From: Thiotrichaceae bacterium
Lineage (GTDB): Bacteria > Pseudomonadota > Gammaproteobacteria > Thiotrichales > Thiotrichaceae
Length of the DNA stretch: 44,503 nucleotides
Assembly (NCBI GenBank): GCA_026991755.1
Contig: JALXAX010000152.1
Location: 1 to 44,503 of the forward strand
Direction: 5' to 3'
In this document: positions 8,564 through 15,200 of the stretch, one piece after another
Numbering within the stretch: position 1 is the first letter of the stretch
Layout of the letters: each line of letters starts with the position of its first letter
The notes under the pieces: generated by a model
Told to the model about the DNA's origin: nothing
What the model saw: only the letters and a program-made list of their open reading frames with translations
Databases searched by the model: none
Made by a program: the position numbers and the translations under genes

Positions 8564-9388
8564 GATGGAAATACCATTGCTATTCGTGCCTCAGGAAAAT
8601 TGACTCATGAAGATTATCAGAAATTTTGCCTCAACTAGAAGCACAAATCCACACCTTCGAATAAGTCTCTACTCTCTTCGAATTGGATAATTTTTCAGGT
8701 TGGGAACTGGAGGCGGCAAAGATGTTTTTAAGTTTGTAATGCAGCATCGCACAGGTTTTGACTGTATTGCGATTGTGAGTGATAAAGCATGGGAGCATTT
8801 GATGGTATTAATTGCAAAACCATTTTGTCATCTGGCAAGATTCGATATTTTAATAGAGAGAATTTGCAAGATGTCTGGGATTGGTTACGTGAAAAGCAGG
8901 AGATGGAAAAAGCGGCAGATCAGCTATATCCTTATAAAGAAATAGTCGCTGCGGTAGATTTCTCCCCTCAATCAAAGCATGCCGTTAAACGGGCTATTGA
9001 GCTGGCAACCTATTATAAAGCCCACTTAACTTTATTAAATGTTGCCCAAGAAGCACTACAATTTCCTTATTACTATGAAGGTAATATGATTAGTTATCCC
9101 TATGATATTGAGTTGTTGGATAATCAAAACAACAATATATAAACCTACATAGTAATATCATAATAAAAACAGAAGTAACTTATTGGTGAGACGGATACCA
9201 CCATTCTTTCATATCTTGAAGCACAAAAAACCGATTTAATTATATTTGGAGTAACTCGAAAAAAAGGACTTTCCAAGCTACTAGGTTCTACACCTAGATA
9301 TGTACAAAATCATGCCTGTTGTGATTTTGTACTGGTTCCATTTCAACAGGGTTCTATGTTTAAGAATGATAAAAAGGAAAAGGCATGA
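8564..9388 (+). pseudogene. SpoIIAA-like plus UspA fusion, multiply frameshifted
   Basis: Joining frames gives a protein like SpoIIAA-like (STAS-fold, PF11964) domains: DGNTIAIRASGKLTHEDYQK, PQLEAQIHTF, TLFELDNFSGWELEAAK, FKFVMQHRTGFDCIAIVSDK, AWEHLMVLIAKPFCHLA, then KIRYFNRENLQDVWDWL. It continues in one frame into a universal stress protein domain: YKEIVAAVDFSPQSKHAVKRA, HLTLLNVAQEA. After a stop at 9142 and a gap, the UspA C-terminus appears as TTILSYLEAQKTDLIIFGV and LLGSTPRYVQNHACCDFVLVP, ending at 9388. At least four frame changes and one interruption make this a dead gene. Intact relatives are small cytosolic stress proteins; the precise role is unknown. Confidence 0.75.
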
Positions 9389-9731
9389 GCAAGGTAAAGA
9401 AAACTGATACATCGCCTTCTATCTTTTTATCATTCTCATAGCTGGTTTCATCGACTCTTTATTAGTGAGGCCGTTTTAAGCGTGTTATTGGTGTTGTGCT
9501 TTATTGGTATTGCCTATACGGATGTCAGGGCTGTTTAATGCTAAATGAAATAAGCTCCCTCTCCCCTTTGGGGGGAGGGCTGGAGGGGGGAGATGTTCTA
9601 AGGTCGTCTTTTTTGTCAGACTATCTACCCCCTCCCTAACCCTCCCCCTGCTAGGTGGAGGGAACTTTGTCTATTCCATGAACAGATTCCTAGCATTGAA
9701 CAGCCCTGATACGGATGTAATAGCGGGCTGA
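9385..9731 (+). pseudogene. Small membrane protein gene split by a MITE
   Basis: An ATG overlapping the preceding stop (ATGA at 9385) starts MSKVKKTDTSPSIF, then the frame shifts. In a second frame WFHRLFISEAVLSVLLVLCF and IGIAYTDV form one transmembrane helix. The coding is interrupted at 9526 by the miniature element and, once that is removed, closes after IAG with TGA at 9729-9731. Translational overlap with the upstream relic and position before a PiT relic suggest a former operon. Family not recognised. Confidence 0.4.
9526..9708. mobile_element. MITE with 10-bp target-site duplication
   Basis: Terminal inverted repeats CAGGGCTGTTTAATGCTA (9526-9543) and TAGCATTGAACAGCCCTG (9691-9708), 183 bp in all. 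The direct repeat ATACGGATGT stands on both flanks (9516-9525 and 9709-9718), a target duplication. The interior holds a C-rich/G-rich inverted pair (CTCCCTCTCCCC... / ...CCCCCTCCC) and no ORF. Deleting it restores the reading frame around it. Confidence 0.85.
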
Positions 9732-9738
9732 TCAAGTA

Positions 9739-9909
9739 ATGGATTTAATTACCCTGCTACTCATCATTGTCGTTATTTCTGTCGTAATCTTTGACTTCAC
9801 CAATGGATTCCATGATGCGGCTGATATGGTCGCAACAGCGATTGCCTCCCGCGCTATGAGTCCATTAGTTGCGATCTCGATTGTTCCTTTGTTAGATCCT
9901 TCTTTTTAG
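9739..9909 (+). pseudogene. PiT-family phosphate transporter, N-terminal remnant
   Basis: Starts MDLITLLLIIVVISVVIF, then DFTNGFHDAADMVATAIASRA, the PiT (PF01384) signature GFHDAAN.VAT with one changed residue, followed by MSPLVAISIVP. The frame stops at 9909 after about 56 residues, whereas PiT proteins have over 330. The adjacent palindromic element begins at 9931. Only the first membrane segment and first signature remain, so it cannot transport. Confidence 0.75.
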
Positions 9910-9930
9910 GGTTTTGCAACCAAAGAAATA

Positions 9931-10104
9931 TTTAACCTAGAAAGCGCAGTTGGGCGCGAAAAAGACGCGTAAAATATTGGTGTGCATAGTGAAACAGAAA
10001 AAATTCGTAGCCACCTTATTGATGATAAGAAGTTTTTCTCTTTTGCTAGGTGCGCCAATAGCTTGTGTGGACTTTCGTGATCCAACTGCGCTTTCTAGGT
10101 TTAA
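9931..10104. repeat. Palindromic repeat with 23-bp terminal inverted repeats
   Basis: Ends 9931-9953 and 10082-10104 match in 22 of 23 bases (core AACCTAGAAAGCGCAGTTGG). The inner halves also pair loosely (ATTGGTGTGC.TAG against ATTGGCGCACCTAG). It is a non-coding element of 174 bp. The 65-codon ORF inside it is not credible. Confidence 0.75.
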
Positions 10105-10119
10105 TAAGCCCAAAACGAA

Positions 10120-10145
10120 AAAACGCGACCCTTGGGTCGCGTTTT
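10120..10145 (-). terminator. Rho-independent terminator of soxYZ
   Basis: AAAACGCGACC (10120-10130) pairs perfectly with GGTCGCGTTTT (10135-10145) around CTTG. On the minus strand the stem is followed by TTTTTTCG. It lies 24 bp after the soxZ stop codon. The structure is symmetrical and could also work on the plus strand. Confidence 0.85.
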
Positions 10146-10168
10146 AAATAAGTTAGAAAAGTATTAAC

Positions 10169-10477
10169 TTATTTTACAGTAGCTTCTGCACTGTCTTTCT
10201 CGCCTTTATTATCAGACCAAGAAAGCTTAACCGCATCACCTGCTTTCCCCGCATAAGAGAAAGAAAGGTATGGGTTTTTAGAGATAGAGGTATTCCAATC
10301 AGCAGTCAATAGTGTCTTGCCGTTAGCTTCTACAATAACTTCTTGGATGTAGTGAGCAGGTATCTTCTCTTTAGTCTTCTTGTCTTTACGAAGACCTGTT
10401 TCCATTGGGTGCTTGATTAGTGCTTTCACTTCAACCAAATCACCTTTTACTTTTGTACGTAATTTAATAGTACCCAT
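10169..10477 (-). CDS. soxZ: Thiosulfate oxidation carrier subunit SoxZ
   Basis: 102-aa partner of SoxY. The SoxYZ heterodimer is the periplasmic carrier that holds sulfur intermediates while SoxAX, SoxB and SoxCD act on them. The N-terminus IKLRTKVKGDLVEVKALIKHPMETG and KIPAHYIQEVIV are characteristic. There is no signal peptide, as usual for SoxZ, which is exported with SoxY. It follows soxY by 15 bp and is ended by the hairpin at 10120. No other sox gene lies in the window, so the rest of the pathway is elsewhere. Confidence 0.93.
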   Translation of the reverse strand: MGTIKLRTKVKGDLVEVKALIKHPMETGLRKDKKTKEKIPAHYIQEVIVEANGKTLLTADWNTSISKNPYLSFSYAGKAGDAVKLSWSDNKGEKDSAEATVK

Positions 10478-10492
10478 AATAATTCTCCTTGA

Positions 10493-10942
10493 TTAGCCGC
10501 CGCAGCCGCCTTTAGTTACTTTAACAGAAACGTGATTTTTGTAAGTCTTGCCACCAGCTGTAACAACAGCAATTAGGTCACTTGATTTACCCATTTTCAC
10601 GCGGCTCTTAACCTTAGCAGCAGTGCCTTCACCTAGAGTGAAAACAGCAGTTAGAGGGGTTGGGTTGTTAGAAACGATCATGCTGATTGTTTCAGTACCT
10701 TCGATACCACTTTCTACAGTGATAGGCACAACAGCACCGTTCTCTGCGATTTCTGGGGCTTTGATTTTGATGTCTTTAGAGACGGTAGCATCAGTTGCGC
10801 CGATAGCAGCCATTACTGCATCAGTTCCTTTAGCTTCGAAGTTTTCTTTTGTCCACTTAGCAAAAGCGTTTGGTGCAATTGCAGCAGTACCTGTAGCGAT
10901 ACCTGCGGCAACTGTGCTTTTAATAAAAGCTCTACGTTTCAT
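10493..10942 (-). CDS. soxY: Thiosulfate oxidation carrier protein SoxY
   Basis: Periplasmic sulfur-carrying protein. The N-terminus MKRRAFIKST has a Tat twin-arginine signal followed by an Ala-rich hydrophobic segment ending NAFA (about 28). The C-terminus is GGCGG (145-149), whose cysteine (C147) carries the growing thiosulfonate; this swinging-arm motif is diagnostic. The middle has KIKAPEIAENGAVVPITVES. Length 149 aa is normal. It is co-transcribed with soxZ and lies next to a two-component system likely to control it. Confidence 0.95.
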   Translation of the reverse strand: MKRRAFIKSTVAAGIATGTAAIAPNAFAKWTKENFEAKGTDAVMAAIGATDATVSKDIKIKAPEIAENGAVVPITVESGIEGTETISMIVSNNPTPLTAVFTLGEGTAAKVKSRVKMGKSSDLIAVVTAGGKTYKNHVSVKVTKGGCGG

Positions 10943-11040
10943 AGTTATACTCCAATTGGTGTTAATTCATAGTTCTGAACGGCAATGATTATGCGGTAAA
11001 CGAGCTGTTAATTACATTACTGTAAATGTGAAAAATGATT

Positions 11041-11052
11041 GGGGTTTACCCC
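11041..11052. promoter_or_regulatory. Possible operator between regulator gene and soxY
   Basis: GGGGTTTACCCC is a 5-bp inverted repeat (GGGGT/ACCCC) about 100 bp upstream of the soxY start. A second imperfect palindrome (ACATTACTGTAAATGT, about 11014-11029) lies between it and the gene. The spacing suits an activator site. Which regulator would bind is not shown. Confidence 0.3.
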
Positions 11053-11083
11053 TATAAATGCTGATAAGGTATTGAATTTATGA

Positions 11084-11698
11084 TTACTGTTGAGAGTCTA
11101 CGGTAATCATTATTCTCATGAGTTCTGACAAAGAGTTAGCTGCTAGTTTTTCCATAGCTTTAGCACGATGTGCTTCTACGGTGGATTGCGTAATGTGAAG
11201 TTCGCTAGCAATGGTCTTGTTTCGTTTGCCTTTTACTACTTGGTCGATGACTTGCCGCTCTCGTTTAGTTAATAAGTCGAGTTTTTTCTGGATTTCCGCC
11301 AGTTTAATAGCTTTACCTCTTTGTTGTGCATCCTCTTCTAAAGCACGGTGAATGCTGTCGAGCAGAGTTTGCTCATTAAAAGGTTTTTCAATGAAATTTG
11401 ATGCGCCATTCTGTACGGCTTGTACGGCCATGGGTACATCACCATGGCCTGTGATGATAATAACAGGTGGTGCTAGCGGTAGTGTTTTTAGGTGTTCTTG
11501 CAAGGCTAATCCACTCATTCCTTTCATGCGTACATCTAACACTAAACAACCTGGGTGCTGCGGATCAAATTGATCTAGGAATTCTTGTGCGGATGTGTAA
11601 GTGAGGGCAGGTAGTTCAATAGATTGCATCAGCAAGGCAATGGCTTCACGAACTTCTTGATCATCATCTACGATAAAAACGGTGGATTCTTTTGTCAT
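11084..11698 (-). CDS. FixJ/TtrR-type response regulator
   Basis: 204 aa. Receiver domain (about 5-120) with the acidic pair DD (11-12), phospho-acceptor D55 in LVLDVRM, and K105 in EKPF. The C-terminal LuxR-type helix-turn-helix (LLTKRERQVIDQVVKGKRNK...STVEAHRAKAMEKL, about 140-185) binds DNA. The arrangement matches FixJ/TodT/TtrR regulators. The kinase gene lies 6 bp upstream in the same operon, so they form a pair. Its position directly before soxYZ suggests control of sulfur oxidation. It is close to TtrR (tetrathionate) in design, but the ligand of the pair is unproven. Confidence 0.85.
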   Translation of the reverse strand: MTKESTVFIVDDDQEVREAIALLMQSIELPALTYTSAQEFLDQFDPQHPGCLVLDVRMKGMSGLALQEHLKTLPLAPPVIIITGHGDVPMAVQAVQNGASNFIEKPFNEQTLLDSIHRALEEDAQQRGKAIKLAEIQKKLDLLTKRERQVIDQVVKGKRNKTIASELHITQSTVEAHRAKAMEKLAANSLSELMRIMITVDSQQ

Positions 11699-11704
11699 AC
11701 TTAC

Positions 11705-13900
11705 TCAGAGCTTTGTTAAGGGCAGTGAAAAATAAAAACTTGCGCCTTGGGGGGTAGAGTCAACGTGTATTCTGTCACCATGAGCTTCAACAATACCTTG
11801 GCTGATGGACAAGCCTAAGCCCATGCCTTCTTTTTTGGTGGTTACAAAGGGGGCAAAGAGCTGTTCTTGTACTTTTTCGCTTAACCCTAAACCGCTATCA
11901 GTTACGCGTATCTCAAGCTTATTGCTTTCAATAACGGTGGTGGATAGTGTAATTTCACGCTTATATACATCTACTAATGCTAGAGATTCTATCGCATTTC
12001 TCACCAAGTTTAAGATAACTTGCTCAATTTGAATTTCTTGTGCCATCACTTTGCTATGGGTGTCGGATACTTCAACCGTTAATTTAACATCCTGTCGTTG
12101 TAGTTCGTTATGAAGTAGATCTAATACAGTATCTAGTATATTTTGAATGCGTACTGGCTGCATCTCAGGCGTTTCTTTATGTACAAAATGACGGATATGG
12201 CGAATAACTTCCCCCGCTCTTTCTGCCTGACCTGCAATTTTCTCCATGATGTCGGCACAATGGTCGGTATTGGGTGTGCTGGATTCAAGCATGCGTACAC
12301 AGGCTTTTGAATTGGTGGCAATTGCTGTTAATGGCTGGTTTATTTCATGCGCTATGCCCGATGCCATTTCTCCCAGCATACTTAAACGAGCCACATGAGA
12401 TAATTGTAGTTCATGTTGTTCTAGCTCATCTCTTGCTTGTTTACGCTCAGAGATATCACGAAAAACCACCACACCTCCTACGGTTTTGTTTTCTTGGTCA
12501 CGTATTAGGGTGCTGCTATATTCTACGGGAATAGGGGTGCCATCTTTACGCCAAAAAATGTCATCACTCACAAAATGAGGCTTTTCGTCTTCAAAAGATT
12601 GATACATTGGGCATTCTTCAACGTCGGCTTTAGTGCCATCCTTATTAGTATGATGTAAAAGAGGTTGTAGGTTTTTGTTTAAAACATCTTTAGCTTGCCA
12701 TCCCGTCATCTTTTGCATTGCCTGATTGACGAATGTACATTGACCTTCGGTATCTATACCGTAAATACCATCAGTGACTGAATTTACAATTAATTCATAC
12801 TGGTGTTCTAATTTTTGTTTAGCAATTTCCAAGCGTTTATTTCTTCGAATGGTAGCTGAGATGCCTGCTATCAATAGCAATAACGTTAGTATTCCGAACA
12901 AGGCCCAGTACCAATAGCGTTTAAGCGCATCACTTAACGTAAATTCATTCGCAAAAGCATAGGGTGGTAGTTTCAGTTTTTTAAAGAGTTCATGCACTTG
13001 GGAGTAATCACGAGGCAGTGTCCACTTTGCATAACCACCAGAGAAACGTGAGGGAAAATCACTGGGCATGCGTAATAAAGTAAGCGTCACTTTTTCCGCG
13101 AGTTCTTTATTAGTATGCTGGACTCGGCTGAATGGCCACTCTGGATAAAGTCTTGTGCTACGTACCAGCGGGAAGTTGGCAGACTGAATAGGGTTAATTA
13201 CCCTTATCATTGCGGGTGTTAGTAGATTGGCCTCATACATCTGCTCAAGTGTATCTGTTCTTACAAAACCAACATCCGCTTTACCTTCAATAATGGATTG
13301 TACAATCTGCTTATGGCTATTGGTAAAAGTAAGCTGGAAAAAATCTGTTTTTGGGGTGATGCCTTTTTCTTTCAATTCCCTCCAGGCCATTAAATAACCA
13401 CCTAATGAAGTCTCATTAACAGCCATTACACGCTTGCCTTTAAGGTCTTCAAGGGATTTGATCGTGTCATTATCACTTCGTATGAAGATAACACCCGCAA
13501 ATACACTAAATGATTCATCACCAATAACGGTGTTGATGGTTGCTAAAGGTGTTACCCAGTTTCTCGCAGCCAGGTTAATAAAAATACCTGGGTTGGTTAA
13601 AATAAAGTCAACTTTGCCTTTGCCGACTGCTTGCTCAATCTCATAAAAGCCTAGCGGTACAATCTCAAAGTCATAGCCAGGTAGCTTCATCGCGAGGTAG
13701 TCAGCGGTAGGTTCCCAATCATGAACAACCTCAGATTTTGACTGGGCTTGGTTGTTAAGAACCCCTATTTTAATGAAGGTACTATCGGCAATTAATGGCT
13801 TTGGAACTATTAAAACGAGAGCGAGTAAAATATAAGCTATAATTAGCTTGACTTGACCCCGAAAACAAGGAAAATACGCGTCCTCAGTAACACCACTCAA
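11705..13900 (-). CDS. TtrS-like sensor histidine kinase (PhnD-PAS-HisKA-HATPase)
   Basis: Membrane sensor. With a TTG start at 13900 it has 731 residues. Domains: signal segment or first helix LIIAYILLALVLIVPKP (about 19-35); PhnD-like periplasmic binding domain (about 42-310; VDFILTNPGIF, LKGKRVMAVNETSLGGY); transmembrane helix (about 330-351); PAS domain (about 366-486, NSVTDGIYGIDTEGQ); H-box GEMASGIAHEINQPL with H518; N-box NLVRNAIESL; GLGLSEKVQEQLFAPF and GMGLGLSIS. PhnD-type sensing plus FixJ-type partner is the TtrS/TtrR plan; Salmonella TtrS senses tetrathionate, though from memory it lacks the PAS. The frame stays open up to 14017, but that extension is antisense to tRNA-Arg, so TTG at 13900 is the only near start. 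The Shine-Dalgarno is weak and the true start uncertain. Confidence 0.8.
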   Translation of the reverse strand: MSGVTEDAYFPCFRGQVKLIIAYILLALVLIVPKPLIADSTFIKIGVLNNQAQSKSEVVHDWEPTADYLAMKLPGYDFEIVPLGFYEIEQAVGKGKVDFILTNPGIFINLAARNWVTPLATINTVIGDESFSVFAGVIFIRSDNDTIKSLEDLKGKRVMAVNETSLGGYLMAWRELKEKGITPKTDFFQLTFTNSHKQIVQSIIEGKADVGFVRTDTLEQMYEANLLTPAMIRVINPIQSANFPLVRSTRLYPEWPFSRVQHTNKELAEKVTLTLLRMPSDFPSRFSGGYAKWTLPRDYSQVHELFKKLKLPPYAFANEFTLSDALKRYWYWALFGILTLLLLIAGISATIRRNKRLEIAKQKLEHQYELIVNSVTDGIYGIDTEGQCTFVNQAMQKMTGWQAKDVLNKNLQPLLHHTNKDGTKADVEECPMYQSFEDEKPHFVSDDIFWRKDGTPIPVEYSSTLIRDQENKTVGGVVVFRDISERKQARDELEQHELQLSHVARLSMLGEMASGIAHEINQPLTAIATNSKACVRMLESSTPNTDHCADIMEKIAGQAERAGEVIRHIRHFVHKETPEMQPVRIQNILDTVLDLLHNELQRQDVKLTVEVSDTHSKVMAQEIQIEQVILNLVRNAIESLALVDVYKREITLSTTVIESNKLEIRVTDSGLGLSEKVQEQLFAPFVTTKKEGMGLGLSISQGIVEAHGDRIHVDSTPQGASFYFSLPLTKL
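13848..13877 (+). promoter_or_regulatory. Possible tRNA-Arg promoter
   Basis: TTGACT (13848-13853) followed after about 18 bp by AAATAC gives a usable -35 and a weak -10, about 40 bp before the tRNA. It lies inside the 5' end of the divergent kinase gene. Confidence 0.3.
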
Positions 13901-14454
13901 GTAATAATCTCGATCACGCGCTGGTAGCTCAGTTGGATAGAGTATCTGGCTACGAACCAGAGGGTCGGGGGTTCGAATCCTCCCCAGCGCGCCATTTCTT
14001 TTTTTTCTAAAAAACATCCAAAAACCTTAAAGGGTTCAGTAGCTTGCGGGGTTCGAAACCCCTCACTCCGATGATAAGATATACGCCGAGAAAACGCTAA
14101 TCTCAGCACAACTCTGCGTAAATGTAATTGTCCAGAATTCCATATGTTCCAAGGGTTTGCGAGGAATTGTAGAGCGAGTTCGAACAATTCATCAAAGGCG
14201 TGTCTTGGTTTTTCCTTATTTTGCAGTTTTTCAGCAGAAATCAGCTTTTGTTTTTCTAACATTGCAATCTTCTTTTCGTATGCTGTGACAACCGTTAGGT
14301 TCTCAGTCTCGACAATACGGTTAAGGAGCTGATCAATTTGCTTATCTGTTTTTATTATATCCTTCTTTATGGTCGACATGCCATGCTTGGCTTGTTCTAG
14401 TCGTTGACTCCGAGCATCTTTAAAGTCCCCGAATAGGGGATCAGCAAATCCCAT
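13897..14454 (-). pseudogene. Serine recombinase, C-terminal fragment at tRNA-Arg
   Basis: Recognisable from 14454 down to about 14000: a coiled region (KDIIKTDKQIDQLLNRIVE, YEKKIAMLEKQKL), then FDELFELALQFLANPWNIW, RRVVLRLAFSRRISYHR, and GFRTPQATEPFKVFGC. This order is that of the C-terminal part of zinc-ribbon large serine recombinases of integrative elements. The catalytic N-terminal domain (about 300 residues) is gone; the break coincides with repeat C1 at 14455. The last ~35 codons (from MARWGGFEPP) run antisense through the tRNA, a known artefact of recombinases whose end abuts an attachment tRNA. Confidence 0.75.
13918..13994 (+). tRNA. tRNA-Arg (anticodon ACG)
   Basis: 77 nt. Acceptor GCGCTGG (13918-13924) pairs with CCAGCGC (13984-13990), then discriminator G and encoded CCA. 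D-arm TAGCTCAGTTGGATAGA; anticodon loop CTACGAA with ACG, which reads CGN after A-to-I editing; T-loop TTCGAAT (13972-13978). A T-rich run follows (14000-14006). The 3' end is entered from the other side by the serine recombinase remnant, marking it as a probable integration site. Confidence 0.95.
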
Positions 14455-14725
14455 CTAGTACTCCATCAACTTAGGTTTGATGGATACAGAGCAATCCAAA
14501 GCGTTCAAGACAAGGCATGGGTTGCAGGCAATGGTTGTTCTCTTGGCAAGAGCCATAACGTAGTATTGAGTGCTTTGGGTTGCTCCCTTTGGGCGAGTCA
14601 TGAAGCGGTCATCCGCGTTGTTGCGCCTTTTGTGAAGGGAACAACCATTCCCTGCAAGACGCGCCTAGCGGCTAACCGCTTCCTGACTCGCTGTATCCAT
14701 CAAACCTAACTTGTTGGAGTACTAG
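14455..14725. repeat. Palindromic repeat family C, copy 1
   Basis: 271 bp with ends CTAGTACTCCATCAACTTAG and its partner ending TTGTTGGAGTACTAG; terminal inverted repeats extend over about 35 bp through GATGGATACAG. Inner arms around GCAGGCAATGGTTGTTC and GAACAACCATTCCCTGC also pair. A second copy lies inverted at 40211-40482. It cuts off the recombinase fragment. Confidence 0.85.
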
Positions 14726-14799
14726 TATGGACAACAAAATATCGTTATAAATTATTAGAAGGAGAAGTAGGGCATAGGTGTCGAGAACTACTACGATAT

Positions 14800-14863
14800 A
14801 CGACAAATCCGGCTTTAAGCTGAAACCCGAAGCCACCAGTCTTTTAGCCGGTGGTACGTTCAC
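14800..14863 (+). other. Possible IS200/IS605-type right end
   Basis: The stretch CCCGAAGCCACCAGTC, stem CCACC (14833-14837) / GGTGG (14850-14854), then TACGTTCAC resembles the right end of IS605/IS1341 elements, where the TnpB guide RNA (omegaRNA) scaffold ends in GAAGCC-stem-loop-TTCAC. No TnpB or TnpA ORF remains. Recognition is by a short pattern only. Confidence 0.3.
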
Positions 14864-14895
14864 AACGTCGCCCGATGGCTCTATGCAATCGGGTA

Positions 14896-14921
14896 GATGT
14901 TTCCTAAAAAACATCATTTTT
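14896..14921 (+). terminator. Hairpin with T-run before the Fic gene
   Basis: GATGTTT (14896-14902) pairs with AAACATC (14909-14915), followed by ATTTTTA. A preceding hairpin CCCGAT/ATCGGG lies at about 14873-14893. The rest of 14725-15090 shows no gene; short ORFs there look random. Confidence 0.4.
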
Positions 14922-15091
14922 AAGCTTTTTACCAAAAGCTGCCGACCTAACAGCAAACCATATCAAGAATGAGATTTGTTAATCAATTAAGCTTTGGCTG
15001 CGTAAGTAACTTTCCCAAAATCTTTGCTCTTTTGTCCGTTTTTAACTGCCGTGTGCTTAATAAGCGATGCTAAAGTAAATTTAGGCTATTA

Positions 15092-15172
15092 TTCTTTCTT
15101 TTTAGGCAAGATGTGCAAAGCTTACTTGTTTTTCCTCTTTACAAAGAAAGAATATGGCTTTAATCTTTCTTT
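15092..15172 (+). promoter_or_regulatory. Three-site operator-like cluster upstream of fic
   Basis: AAAGAAAGA (15143-15151) and TCTTTCTTT (15164-15172) are a perfect 9-bp inverted repeat ending 28 bp before the Fic ATG. TTCTTTCTTTTTAG at 15092-15105 is a direct repeat of the right arm with its flank (CTTTCTTTTATAG). The set looks like operator half-sites, possibly for the Fic protein's own C-terminal winged helix. Confidence 0.4.
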
Positions 15173-15200
15173 TATAGCTCTAAAAAGAAAAGATAAACTT

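Noticed and set aside
13901-14017. Upstream extension of the kinase ORF (PDPLVRSQILYPTELPARD)
   Set aside because: It is the reverse complement of tRNA-Arg, a well-known false translation.
14049-14063. Palindrome GGGGTTCGAAACCCC as an att site or T-arm fragment
   Set aside because: It is explained by the coding sequence for GFRTPQ in the recombinase and lacks tRNA context.
14007-14915. 12-bp direct repeat CTAAAAAACATC (14007-14018 and 14904-14915) as attachment sites
   Set aside because: It is AT-rich, not part of the tRNA, and the second copy is inside the island rather than at its far end.
14672-14972. Two overlapping ORFs (94 and 64 aa) after repeat C1
   Set aside because: They cover hairpin-rich noncoding sequence and repeat ends; no conserved domain is seen.
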